Assembly: GCA_025350775.1 (NCBI GenBank)
Contig: JANXXF010000110.1
Coordinates: forward strand, 1-11,795
DNA: 11,795 nt
Direction of reading: 5' to 3'
Origin: Actinomycetes bacterium
Lineage (GTDB): Bacteria > Actinomycetota > Thermoleophilia > Gaiellales > Gaiellaceae
In this document: piece by piece, positions 1-6,454 of the stretch
How positions within the stretch are numbered: the stretch's first letter is position 1
How the letters are laid out: every line of letters starts with the position of its first letter
Program-made: the position numbers and the translations under genes
The notes under the pieces: generated by a model
Database searches by the model: none
Told to the model about the DNA's origin: nothing
The model's input: the letters and a program-made list of their open reading frames with translations, nothing else

Positions 1-258
1 GACGTCGACCTTCGACAGCTCCTCGATCGCCGAGATGTACGCGGTCGTCGAGGCCTCGACCCCGCCGTACTCCTCCGGCACGAGGATGCCCATGAACCCC
101 AGCTCGGCCAGCCCCGCGATCACCTCGTACGGAAACCGCCCGCTCTCGAACAGCTCGTCGGCGACGGGCGCAACGACGTCCTGCGCGAACTGGCGCGCGG
201 TGTCACGGATCATCCGCTCCTCGTCGGTGAGGTCGATCAGCTCGACTGCCGTGCTCAT
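1..258 (-). CDS. Acyl-CoA dehydrogenase, N-terminal part (cut by window edge)
   Basis: The 86 visible codons read MSTAVELIDLTDEERMIRDT and continue with the helical N-terminal domain of acyl-CoA dehydrogenases: RQFAQDVVAP, then AELGFMGILVPEEYGG at about residues 51-66, a hallmark of the family. These FAD flavoenzymes introduce a trans-2 double bond into an acyl-CoA and pass electrons to ETF. The FAD-binding and catalytic-glutamate regions lie beyond position 1, so chain-length or branched-chain specificity cannot be read. ATG at 258 is chosen because GGAGG (264-268) sits 5 bases upstream and overlaps the stop codon of the hydratase gene. The intergenic gap is only 9 bases, so this is the fifth gene of the CMD-E1-hydratase operon. 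Together with the hydratase it gives two consecutive beta-oxidation-like steps. Family assignment is firm; substrate is unknown. Confidence 0.93.
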   Translation of the reverse strand, partial: MSTAVELIDLTDEERMIRDTARQFAQDVVAPVADELFESGRFPYEVIAGLAELGFMGILVPEEYGGVEASTTAYISAIEELSKVDV

Positions 259-267
259 CTCAGCCTC

Positions 268-1062
268 CTACCTTCCCTTGAAGTTCGGTTCGCGCTTCTC
301 GAGGAACGCGGACATGCCCTCGACCTTGTCTTCGGTTGCGAAGAGCAGCGCGAACTCGCGCAGCACGTACTCGATGCCCTTCTCCAGGTCGAGCTCGCTG
401 CCGACGTTGACGGCGCGCTTCGCTGCGGCGATCGCCAGCGGGCTGCGCGATGCGATCTGGCGCGCGAGCGTCATCGTCTCCTCCTCCAGCTTCTCGCGCG
501 GCACGACACGGTTGACGAGGCCGAGCCGCTTCGCCTCGTCAGCCGGGATCAGGTCGCCGGTCATCAGGATCTCCTTCGCCTGCGCGCGGCCAACCCAGCG
601 GGTGAGTCGCACGCACGCGCCCGCGCCGGGAATCACGCCGACCTTGATCTCGGCGAGGCCGAGCTTCGCGTCGTCGGAGGCGATCACGAGGTCGCAGGCG
701 AGCGTCGTCTCGGTGCCGCCGGCGATGGCGTAGCCGTGCACCTGTGCTATCACCGGGAACGGCACGGTCTCGATCGCGTTGTACATGGCGATCCAGTCGC
801 GGTTCGACTGCAGCACGTCGAACGGGCCCGCATGCACGAGCTCGCCGAGATCGGCGCCCGTGGAGAAGGCGCGGCCCGACCCGCGCAGGATGCAGACACG
901 CACATCGCCGCCGGCCTCGAAGCCGCGCAGGATCGCCGTGATGTCGCGCAGCATCTGCGTTGTGAACGCGTTCAGCTTGTCGGCGCGGTCGAACTCGATG
1001 ACGGCGATGTGGCCTTCGCGCTCGACCTTCAGGTGCTCGTACGCGGGCGCCTCGTCGCTCAC
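268..1062 (-). CDS. Enoyl-CoA hydratase/isomerase (crotonase family)
   Basis: 264 aa, the normal length for a crotonase. The first oxyanion-hole segment is GRAFSTGADL (residues 63-72) and the second is HGYAIAGG (109-116). Both acids needed for hydration are present: Glu118 in GGTETTLACD and Glu138 in GLAEIKVG, followed by VIPGAG. This favours a true hydratase (adding water to a 2-enoyl-CoA to give a 3-hydroxyacyl-CoA) over an isomerase or a dead homologue. The start is GTG at 1062. It overlaps the E1 beta stop by four bases (GTGA) and has GGGAG at 1068-1072 inside the upstream gene, so translation is probably coupled. The acyl-CoA dehydrogenase gene follows after 9 bases. In this context it could hydrate the enoyl-CoA made by that dehydrogenase. 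A methylglutaconyl-CoA hydratase role is possible because an HMG-CoA-lyase-type gene lies upstream, but sequence alone does not show it. Confidence 0.93.
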   Translation of the reverse strand: MSDEAPAYEHLKVEREGHIAVIEFDRADKLNAFTTQMLRDITAILRGFEAGGDVRVCILRGSGRAFSTGADLGELVHAGPFDVLQSNRDWIAMYNAIETVPFPVIAQVHGYAIAGGTETTLACDLVIASDDAKLGLAEIKVGVIPGAGACVRLTRWVGRAQAKEILMTGDLIPADEAKRLGLVNRVVPREKLEEETMTLARQIASRSPLAIAAAKRAVNVGSELDLEKGIEYVLREFALLFATEDKVEGMSAFLEKREPNFKGR

Positions 1063-2024
1063 AGGATCTCCCGCACGGCGCCGACGATCGAGCCGACGCC
1101 CGGGAGCACGAAGCCCTCCATGGCGGGCGCGAACGGCACCGGCGTGAACGGCGGGCCGACGATCTGGACGGGCGCGTCGAGCCAGCCGAAGGCGCGCCGC
1201 GACACCTCGGCGGCGACCTCGGCGCCGATGCCGGCGAAGGTCACGGTCTCCTGCACGGTGACGACCCGGCCGGTCTTGCGGGCCGACGCGCCGAGCAGCT
1301 CGCCGTCGAGCGGCTGGATCGAGCGCAGGTCGATGACCTCGCAGGAGACGCCGTCCTCGGCGGCGAGGATGTCGGCCGCCTCGAGCGCCGTCTGCACCAT
1401 CGCCGACCAGGCGACGATCGTGACGTGCTCGCCCTCGCGGCGGACGACGGCCTTGCCGAAGGGGATCGGCTCGACGCCGGGCTCCGAGTCGTCGGCGATG
1501 CCGAGCAGCGCCTTGTTGAGGATGACGATGGTGGGGTCGTCGCTGCGGATCGCCGCTTTGAGCAGCCCCTGCACGTCGTGCGGCGTCGACGGCATCACGA
1601 CGCGCAGCCCGGGCACCGAGCCGAGCCACGCCTCGTACGAGCCCGAGTGCTGTGGGCCGGCATTGCGCCCGGCGCCGCCGAACGTGATCACCGTCAGCGG
1701 CACCTTCGCCTGGCCGCCCGACATGTAGCGGATCTTCGCCGCCTGATTGACGAGCTGGTCGATGCACGTCATGAAGAAGTCGGCGAACGAGATCTCGACC
1801 ACCGGACGCGAGCCCGTCAAGGCGGCGCCCACCGCGGCGCCCATGAAGCCGAGCTCACCGGCCGGGGTGTCACGGACGCGCTCGGCGCCGAACTCCTCGT
1901 ACAGGCCGCGGCTCTGCGCGAAGATGCCGCCGGGCAGGCCAACGTCCTCGCCCATGAAGAACACGGCGGGGTCGCGCTCGAGCTCGCAGCGCAGCGCCTC
2001 CCGCATCGCGGCGTGGTACTTCAC
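1059..2024 (-). CDS. 2-oxo acid/acetoin-type dehydrogenase E1 component, beta subunit
   Basis: 321 aa, the usual size of E1 beta subunits (PdhB/BkdB/AcoB group). Recognisable blocks are MGEDVG (24-29), RVRDTPAGELGFMGAAVGAA with the family glutamate that activates thiamine diphosphate, GPQHSGSYEAWLGSVPGL and VVMPSTPHD, then the C-terminal transketolase domain with VIDLRSIQPLD. With the alpha subunit it forms the heterotetramer that decarboxylates the substrate on ThDP and acylates the lipoyl group of an E2. GTG at 2024 is selected because it overlaps the alpha-subunit stop (GTGA) and has GGAGGT (2031-2036) at 6-base spacing. E2 and E3 genes are not in the window, so the complex must be completed elsewhere. 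Whether the substrate is pyruvate, acetoin or a branched 2-oxo acid cannot be settled from this sequence. Confidence 0.93.
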   Translation of the reverse strand: MKYHAAMREALRCELERDPAVFFMGEDVGLPGGIFAQSRGLYEEFGAERVRDTPAGELGFMGAAVGAALTGSRPVVEISFADFFMTCIDQLVNQAAKIRYMSGGQAKVPLTVITFGGAGRNAGPQHSGSYEAWLGSVPGLRVVMPSTPHDVQGLLKAAIRSDDPTIVILNKALLGIADDSEPGVEPIPFGKAVVRREGEHVTIVAWSAMVQTALEAADILAAEDGVSCEVIDLRSIQPLDGELLGASARKTGRVVTVQETVTFAGIGAEVAAEVSRRAFGWLDAPVQIVGPPFTPVPFAPAMEGFVLPGVGSIVGAVREIL

Positions 2025-3025
2025 CGGGTCACCTCCGCCGCGCCGGCAGCGCCGGCGCCCTCGCTCGCGTAGACGTGCAACAGCGCATCTTCGGGCGCCG
2101 CCTCCGGGCTGCCGCGCCCGAACGCGACCGCCTCGGCGACCTCCTCGACGACGCGGCGCTCGAGCACGTTCAGCCCCTCCTCGCCCAGCAGCCCGGCGGC
2201 GACCAGCCGGTCGGCCTGCCGCGTCAGCGGGTCGTGGTCGGCCAGGCTCTCGAGCTCCTCGGCAGGCCGGTAGAGCTGGCGGTCGCCCTCGAAATGGCCG
2301 TGCCAGCGGGTGGTGCGCGCCTCGATCAGCACGGGGCCGCCACCGGAACGGGCACGCGCGACACCTTCGACGGCGGCCTCGTACACGGCCTCGACGTCGT
2401 TGCCGTCGACGCTGACGGCGGGGATGCCGTAGCCGCCGGCCCGGTCGACCATTGAGGGGACGCTGACGTGGTACTGGTACGGCGTCAGCTCGGCGTAGCC
2501 GTTGATCTCGGCGACGAACACCACCGGCAGCTTCCACACGGCGGCGAGGTTCATCGCCTCGTGGACGCCGCCCTGCGCCGACGCGCCCTCGCCGAAGAAG
2601 GTGACCGAGACGCGGTCGGAGCCCTGGAGCTTCGCCGAGAGGCCCGCCCCGACGGCGATCGGCTGGCCGGCGCCGAGGATGCCGTTGGCGCCGAGCACCC
2701 CGAGGTCGACCGAGAAGATGTGCATCGAGCCGCCCTTGCCGGCGCCGTAGCCGGTGCGCTTGCCCATCAGCTCGGCCATCATCCGGCCGAGGTCGGCGCC
2801 CTTGGCGATGATGTGGCCGTGGCCGCGGTGCGTCGCGGTGATCGTGTCCTCGTGGCCGAGCGCGGCGCAGATGCCGGTGGGGACTGCCTCCTGGCCGATC
2901 GAGAGGTGGACGAAGCCGGGCAGCTCGCCGGCGGCGAACAGGGCGCCCGTCTCCTCCTCGAAGCGCCGGATGCGCAGCATCGTCTCGTACAGGCGCAGCC
3001 TCAGCTCGGGCGCGATCTCCTTCAC
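2021..3025 (-). CDS. 2-oxo acid/acetoin-type dehydrogenase E1 component, alpha subunit
   Basis: 334 aa, typical for the alpha subunit. It shows the E1 alpha order: LSIGQEAVPTGICAAL (41-56), ATHRGHGHIIAKG (64-76), GKGGSMHIF (96-104), the ThDP/Mg region GEGASAQGGVHEAMNLAAVW (145-164) leading into EINGYAEL (173-180), and RWHGHFEGD near residue 240. The GKGGSMHI and HGHFEGD blocks are most like acetoin dehydrogenase (AcoA) and AcoA-like enzymes. Two ThDP-motif positions differ from the textbook GDG...NN: Glu for Asp at 146 and Ile174-Asn175 for Asn-Asn. GTG at 3025 overlaps the upstream CMD-gene stop by four bases, with GGGAG (3030-3034) as ribosome-binding site. A longer open frame upstream is only the shadow of the CMD gene. 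The subunit carries most ThDP contacts; the partner is the next gene. Confidence 0.92.
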   Translation of the reverse strand: MKEIAPELRLRLYETMLRIRRFEEETGALFAAGELPGFVHLSIGQEAVPTGICAALGHEDTITATHRGHGHIIAKGADLGRMMAELMGKRTGYGAGKGGSMHIFSVDLGVLGANGILGAGQPIAVGAGLSAKLQGSDRVSVTFFGEGASAQGGVHEAMNLAAVWKLPVVFVAEINGYAELTPYQYHVSVPSMVDRAGGYGIPAVSVDGNDVEAVYEAAVEGVARARSGGGPVLIEARTTRWHGHFEGDRQLYRPAEELESLADHDPLTRQADRLVAAGLLGEEGLNVLERRVVEEVAEAVAFGRGSPEAAPEDALLHVYASEGAGAAGAAEVTR

Positions 3026-3786
3026 GACACTCCCTTCTCGGCAAGGGCTGCCACGCCCGCGGAGATCGTCCGCAGGCCGAAGGCCGCCGCCAGTTCGTAG
3101 ACCGCCATGATCTCCTCTTTCGTCGCGCCCAGCGCGAGCGCCGTCTTCAGGTGGATGTCGAGCCCCGGCCGGTAGAGGTGCGTCGTCACCGTGTCGACGG
3201 CGATGTAGACGAGCTCGCGCACCTTCGGCTCGAGCGTCCCGTTCGTCCACGGCTCCAGCGACAGCTCCATGTACGCCTCGAACAGCTCCGGGTCGAGAGC
3301 GAGCAGGCCGCGCAGGAACACCTGCATCTCCCCGGTGAACGACTCCCAGTAGCGCTTGCCGCCGACGTAGCGATCCCACAGCTCCTGCCGGCGCGCGTCC
3401 AGCGGCTCGGCCAGCGGATCCTCGCCGCGGGCCTGCAGCGCCTCCACCAGCGCGGGCACGCCAACGGTGCCGGTGTGCATGCCGATGATGCTCGCCAGGG
3501 CCAGGATCTCGAGGATCTCCTCGGGGCTGGCGCCGGCGTCGAGCGCCGCGCCCACGGCCCGCGGCACGTCACCGAAGCCGAGGTTGGTGACGGTCGCCTC
3601 GAGCCCGACGAGCAGGAGCGCGCGGGTGCGCGGGTCGAGCGCCGGGTTCTCGGTGCCGACCCGCGCGAAGCGCACGTAGGCGGCCACGAGCGTCGGCTTC
3701 CGCGCGAGCACGAGCTGCCAGGCGTCACCCGCCGGGTCGCCGGATTCGCGCAGCCAGCTGGTCAGGGCGTCGGCGTCCATACCCAC
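3022..3786 (-). CDS. Tandem carboxymuconolactone-decarboxylase (AhpD-like) domain protein without cysteines
   Basis: 254 aa with two similar halves at about residues 50-115 and 185-250. Each has the CMD pattern: a D/EPRTRALLLVGLEA-like helix, a stretch ending in an alanine-glycine loop, then a GA(S/T)xEEI helix (GASPEEILEI and GATKEEIMAV). AhpD-type members use a CxxC pair. This protein contains no cysteine at all, so it cannot be a CMD-fold peroxidase or disulfide reductase. His212 in the second half is retained; the equivalent in the first half is not. Possible roles are a decarboxylase, a lactone/thioester-handling enzyme or a scaffold; I cannot choose. The GTG at 3786 is preferred because TAACGT (3793-3798) lies exactly six bases upstream, a leaderless layout. 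ATG at 3780 is the alternative, and neither has a Shine-Dalgarno. It is the first gene of the E1-hydratase-dehydrogenase operon and is coupled to E1 alpha by GTGA. Confidence 0.85.
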   Translation of the reverse strand: MGMDADALTSWLRESGDPAGDAWQLVLARKPTLVAAYVRFARVGTENPALDPRTRALLLVGLEATVTNLGFGDVPRAVGAALDAGASPEEILEILALASIIGMHTGTVGVPALVEALQARGEDPLAEPLDARRQELWDRYVGGKRYWESFTGEMQVFLRGLLALDPELFEAYMELSLEPWTNGTLEPKVRELVYIAVDTVTTHLYRPGLDIHLKTALALGATKEEIMAVYELAAAFGLRTISAGVAALAEKGVS

Positions 3787-3798
3787 GACTCTACGTTA
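3786..3798 (-). promoter_or_regulatory. Leaderless promoter of the CMD-E1-hydratase operon (-10 box)
   Basis: Read on the minus strand, TAACGT (3798-3793) matches the actinobacterial -10 consensus TANNNT. It is followed by AGAGTC and then GTG at 3786, which would be both transcription start and start codon. I see no clear -35 hexamer. The 39-base gap after the upstream gene leaves room for this promoter but not for a terminator. Confidence 0.55.
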
Positions 3799-3811
3799 CC
3801 GACCGGTCGGT
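3798..3811. promoter_or_regulatory. TetR-type operator: perfect 14-bp palindrome
   Basis: ACCGACCGGTCGGT is its own reverse complement over all 14 bases. This ACCGACCGGTCGGT-like form is common for TetR/AcrR family operators controlling fatty-acid, branched-chain amino-acid and acyl-CoA catabolism. It abuts and overlaps by one base the -10 box of the CMD operon, ideal for repression by blocking RNA polymerase. The regulator gene is not in the window; an acyl-CoA ligand is a family-based guess. Confidence 0.7.
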
Positions 3812-3825
3812 CGGCCTGCGCGGAG

Positions 3826-4725
3826 TTACGCCGCCGCCGAGACCGGCGCGAAGTTGCCGGCCTTGTAGACCATGCCCTCCAGCGGCCGCTCGAGGATGCC
3901 CTCCAGCCACTCGCTGATCACGAGCAACGCATCGAGGTCGATGCCCGTGAGGATGCCCTCGCCGTGCAGCAGGTAGACGAGGTCGTCGGTGCAGATGTTG
4001 CCGGTGGCGCGCGGCGCGAACGGGCAGCCGCCGATGCCGGCGACCGACGAGTCCAGCACCACGGCCCCGCTGGCGACGGCCTCGTACGCGTTGGCGATCC
4101 CGGTGTTACGCGTGTTGTGGAAGTGCATGCCGACCGGCTTGCCGAGCTTGACGCCCTCGGTCACGAGGTGGCGCACCTGCTTGGGCACGCCGACGCCGAC
4201 GGTGTCCGCGAAGGCGATCTCGTCGGGGTCGGCGGCGATCAGACGCGCAGCGAGGCCGAGGACGTAGCCGGGATCCATCGCGCCCTCGAACGGGCAGCCG
4301 AACGAGGTGCCGATGGTGACGGTCGAGCGGATCCCGTCCTCGCGCGCACGCAGGACGCCCCGGATCGTCGACTCCAGCGACTCCTCGACGGTCGCGCCGG
4401 AGTTGCGCTGGTTGAACGTCGGGCTGGCCGCGAAGGCAAAGTGGACCTCGTCGAGGCCGGTCTCGCGCAGGCGGTCGTAGCCACGGTCGTTGAGCGCAAG
4501 GCCCGCGTAGACGACTCCCGGCTGGCGGTCGATGAGCGCGATCAGCTACTCGGGGCCGGCCATCTGCGGCACCTTGGCGGGATTGACGAAGCTCCCCACC
4601 TCGATGCGCTTGACGCCGGCGCCGGCAAGGCGGTTGACGAGCTCGGCCCTGACGGCCGGCTCGAGGGTCTTGGGGTCGTTCTGGAGCCCGTCGCGCGGCG
4701 CGACGTCGCAGATGGTGATGGTCAT
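3826..4725 (-). pseudogene. HMG-CoA lyase-type gene with one in-frame amber codon (DRE-TIM lyase family)
   Basis: One continuous frame of 300 codons, standard for hydroxymethylglutaryl-CoA lyase, broken only by TAG at codon 60 (4546-4548). Before it: CDVAPRDGLQN (6-16), the catalytic Arg-Asp entrance of the family, and VGSFVNPAKVPQMAGPE. After it the frame resumes with LIALIDRQPG. Downstream are SFGCPFEGAMDPGY, the metal-binding HFHNT (His201, His203) and SVAGIGGCPFAPRATGN with the signature cysteine Cys234. The family usually has Glu at the stop position, so one GAG-to-TAG change explains it. The ATG at 4725 has GGAGGAA five to six bases upstream. No good restart codon occurs before ATG 4278, so a truncated product would lack the barrel core. 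The intact enzyme cleaves HMG-CoA to acetyl-CoA and acetoacetate, the last step of leucine degradation. A sequencing error, a fresh null mutation or readthrough are all possible. It follows the MFS gene after 31 bases. Confidence 0.85.
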
Positions 4726-4756
4726 GCGGCTTCCTCCGATTCGGTTCTCTCGCGGG

Positions 4757-5953
4757 TCAACGATACCGCGCCAGCCGCCGCAGAACGAGCGCACCGCCCA
4801 CCACCGCGACCAGCCCCACGCCGTACGAGCCGATCGCAGTCAGGGCGACGCCACTCCAGCCGAAGCCCTCCCACGCGAGCCCCGGCAGATAGCCCGCGAG
4901 CGCGCCGGCGGTGAAGTAGGCGCTGAAGTAGAGCGCACTGGCCAGACCCTTGTTCGTCTCGGTCGACGTGCCCTGACCGAGCGCCGCCGACACCTGGCCG
5001 GACAGGGCCGACACCATCACGAGCGCGAGCCCGACGATCACCAGCGGCAGCGAGCGCGTCAACGTGAGCAGCACACCCGCTGCGCCGATCAGCATCGCCG
5101 AGCCAGCGACGCGACGCCAGCCCCGCCGTTCGGCGAGGTGGCCCACGGTCGGCGCGATCACGCCGACACCCCAGAGCAGGAAGACGAGCCCCGCCGCGGT
5201 CGGACCGAGCCGGAAGGGCGGCCCCTCGAGCCGGTAGCCGACGTAGGTGTAGACGGCGACGAGGGGGAAGAACGAGCCGCAGCCCGACAGCGCTGCCGAG
5301 ACGAGCACCGGATTGCGGAGGAGGACCCGCAGCTTCGCCAGCCCTCGCTCGTCGCTGCGTTGCGGCGCGGTCTCCGGCGGGAGCGTCCGGCGCAACACGA
5401 GGGTGGCCACGACAGGCAGCACGGTGAGCAGCCCGAGCGCCCAGCGCCAGCCGGCGACCGACGAGATCAGCGCCACCCCGACCCGGCCGATCAGCCCGCC
5501 CGTCACCAGCGAGCCGATGTAGTAGCCCATCACCCGGCCGCCGTAACGCGGGGCATAGGTCTCGATCACGAACGGCACGCCGACGATCAGCAGCCCGGGC
5601 ATGCAGACGCCCTGGAGCGTGCGGAACGCCAGGAACGTCCAGAAGTTCGGCGCGAGCGCGCACGCCAGCGTCGGCACGGCGAGCAGCGCGCTGGCCAGGA
5701 TCAGCGAGCGACGGCGGCCGATCCGGTCGGACACCGGGCCCCAGATCCACGCGGCGGCGGCAACGGCGATCACCACGACCGAGATCGTCAGGCCCGCCCG
5801 CGAGGGCGACACGCCGAACTCCCTGCCAAGGGTCGGCAGGATCGCCTGCGTCTCGTACATCGCCGCGAACATCGCCGTCGCCCCGAACAGGAAGCCCGAC
5901 ATGTCGCGCAACGCTGCGAGCGGCGAACCGGAGCGAGGGGACGGCGGGGCCAC
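4757..5953 (-). CDS. MFS transporter (12-helix efflux/uptake permease, AraJ/YnfM-like)
   Basis: 398 aa, usual MFS length, with about 12 hydrophobic segments. The loop 2-3 signature is clear: GPVSDRIGRRRSLILAS after the second helix, with a related SGQVSAALGQG and HLAERRGWRR in the second half. The N-terminal DMSGFLFGATAMFAAMYETQAILPTLGREFGVS resembles AraJ/YnfM-type drug or sugar exporters, but substrate cannot be assigned. GTG at 5953 is chosen because TAGCGT (5960-5965) lies exactly six bases upstream, fitting a leaderless message. ATG at 5902 would remove 17 residues and has no better ribosome-binding site. It is upstream of the HMG-CoA-lyase-type gene on the same strand with a 31-base gap, so both probably share a transcript. 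Transport of the compound broken down by the cluster, or export of an intermediate, are inferences. Confidence 0.88.
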   Translation of the reverse strand: MAPPSPRSGSPLAALRDMSGFLFGATAMFAAMYETQAILPTLGREFGVSPSRAGLTISVVVIAVAAAAWIWGPVSDRIGRRRSLILASALLAVPTLACALAPNFWTFLAFRTLQGVCMPGLLIVGVPFVIETYAPRYGGRVMGYYIGSLVTGGLIGRVGVALISSVAGWRWALGLLTVLPVVATLVLRRTLPPETAPQRSDERGLAKLRVLLRNPVLVSAALSGCGSFFPLVAVYTYVGYRLEGPPFRLGPTAAGLVFLLWGVGVIAPTVGHLAERRGWRRVAGSAMLIGAAGVLLTLTRSLPLVIVGLALVMVSALSGQVSAALGQGTSTETNKGLASALYFSAYFTAGALAGYLPGLAWEGFGWSGVALTAIGSYGVGLVAVVGGALVLRRLARYR

Positions 5954-5965
5954 AGCGCAACGCTA
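5953..5965 (-). promoter_or_regulatory. Leaderless promoter of the MFS-lyase unit (-10 box)
   Basis: On the minus strand TAGCGT (5965-5960), six bases TGCGCT, then the GTG start. Same spacing as at the CMD, J-domain, SirB1 and methyltransferase genes. No convincing -35 box. Confidence 0.5.
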
Positions 5966-6063
5966 CGCCGCGGGGCGGCGGCGCTGCGGCAGCAGCGGAC
6001 GGACGGCTCAGCAGCGGGGCGGCGCGGCACGAGCGCCGGGCGCGCTCTCGGCGAACCGACCTG

Positions 6064-6076
6064 CCGTGCAGCACGG
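6064..6076. repeat. Short inverted repeat between MFS and tRNA-Ser promoters
   Basis: CCGTGC-A-GCACGG: two 6-base arms around one base, between two divergent transcription units (MFS at 5953 and tRNA-Ser at 6137). It could be a protein-binding site. In such GC-rich sequence a 12-base match may also be chance. The rest of 5966-6111 shows only GC-rich low-complexity sequence and no credible gene. Confidence 0.25.
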
Positions 6077-6111
6077 TCCCGCCCCACCCCGCCACCCCTG
6101 CCGCGCTACCC

Positions 6112-6117
6112 TATCCT
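6112..6117 (+). promoter_or_regulatory. Putative -10 box of tRNA-Ser
   Basis: TATCCT fits TANNNT and lies 19 bases before the mature tRNA 5' end. Transcription from about 6124 would give a short 5' leader to be removed by RNase P. TACCCT at 6107-6112 overlaps it as an alternative. No -35 hexamer is evident. Confidence 0.4.
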
Positions 6118-6136
6118 CCGCTCCCGCGAGCACCGG

Positions 6137-6229
<93 letters not shown>

Positions 6230-6237
6230 ACGTAGGG

Positions 6238-6280
6238 CGTTTGAATTCCGTTGGCCGACCTGGCCGACGGAGTTCAGGCG
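6238..6280. terminator. Long hairpin directly after tRNA-Ser (possible terminator or IS relic)
   Basis: Arms 6238-6256 and 6262-6280 can pair over 19 positions, four of them G-U wobbles, around the loop GACCT. The core is GAATTCCGTTGGCC against GGCCGACGGAGTTC. It starts 10 bases after the tRNA CCA, where a terminator would be expected. There is no T-run after either arm, so it is not a classic intrinsic terminator. The right arm overlaps the stop codon of the transposase remnant, so it could instead be a leftover of that element. Confidence 0.5.
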
Positions 6281-6345
6281 TACTCGAAGATCGCTGTGGC
6301 GAGTTCGGCGCGGGTTCGCCAGCGGCGGGTGTCGGGCAGCTCGAC
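6274..6345 (-). pseudogene. IS3-family transposase C-terminal remnant
   Basis: On the minus strand 23 codons run from just after a TAG to a TGA at 6274-6276. They read VELPDT then RRWRTRAELATAIFEYA. That matches the well-known stretch of IS3-family DDE transposases (usually ...ELLDRRRWRTRxELAxAIFEYI followed by YNPRRRHSALG), located just after the last catalytic region. The usual continuation YNPRRRHS is missing because of the stop, and everything upstream is lost. It is therefore a decayed fragment, not a gene. The recognition rests on a short motif without an alignment. It shows that an insertion sequence once sat next to the tRNA-Ser gene. Confidence 0.6.
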
Positions 6346-6439
6346 CTAACCTAGGGCGAATCAATCTCCGGGAAGGAACGCCTTCTCGCAGGCGCCGCGC
6401 TCACGCAAGCAGCGACGCGCCCCGTCGCCGGGCAGCCAC

Positions 6440-6454
6440 TACGGTATGCCGATG
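6440..6454 (+). promoter_or_regulatory. Leaderless promoter of the methyltransferase-aldolase unit (-10 box)
   Basis: TACGGT (6440-6445), six bases ATGCCG, then ATG at 6452. The spacing matches the other leaderless starts in this window and argues that the second of two near-adjacent ATGs is the true start. No -35 box is seen. Upstream, 6346-6439 holds only a weak GGAAGG/CCTTCT hairpin (6371-6386) and no gene. Confidence 0.5.

Noticed and set aside
2021..3379. Longer E1 alpha start upstream of 3025
   Set aside because: The extra residues are Arg-rich shadow of the CMD gene. GTG 3025 has a Shine-Dalgarno and gives the normal family length.
4239..4499. Short minus-strand frame inside the lyase gene, considered as evidence of a frameshift
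   Set aside because: The lyase frame continues unbroken from codon 61 to the end in the original frame, so the only lesion is the amber codon; no frameshift is needed.
3151..4914. 587-aa plus-strand open frame
   Set aside because: Opposite to the CMD, lyase and MFS genes. It is Arg/Ala/Glu/Val-rich with no family motif, a typical antisense shadow in high-GC DNA.
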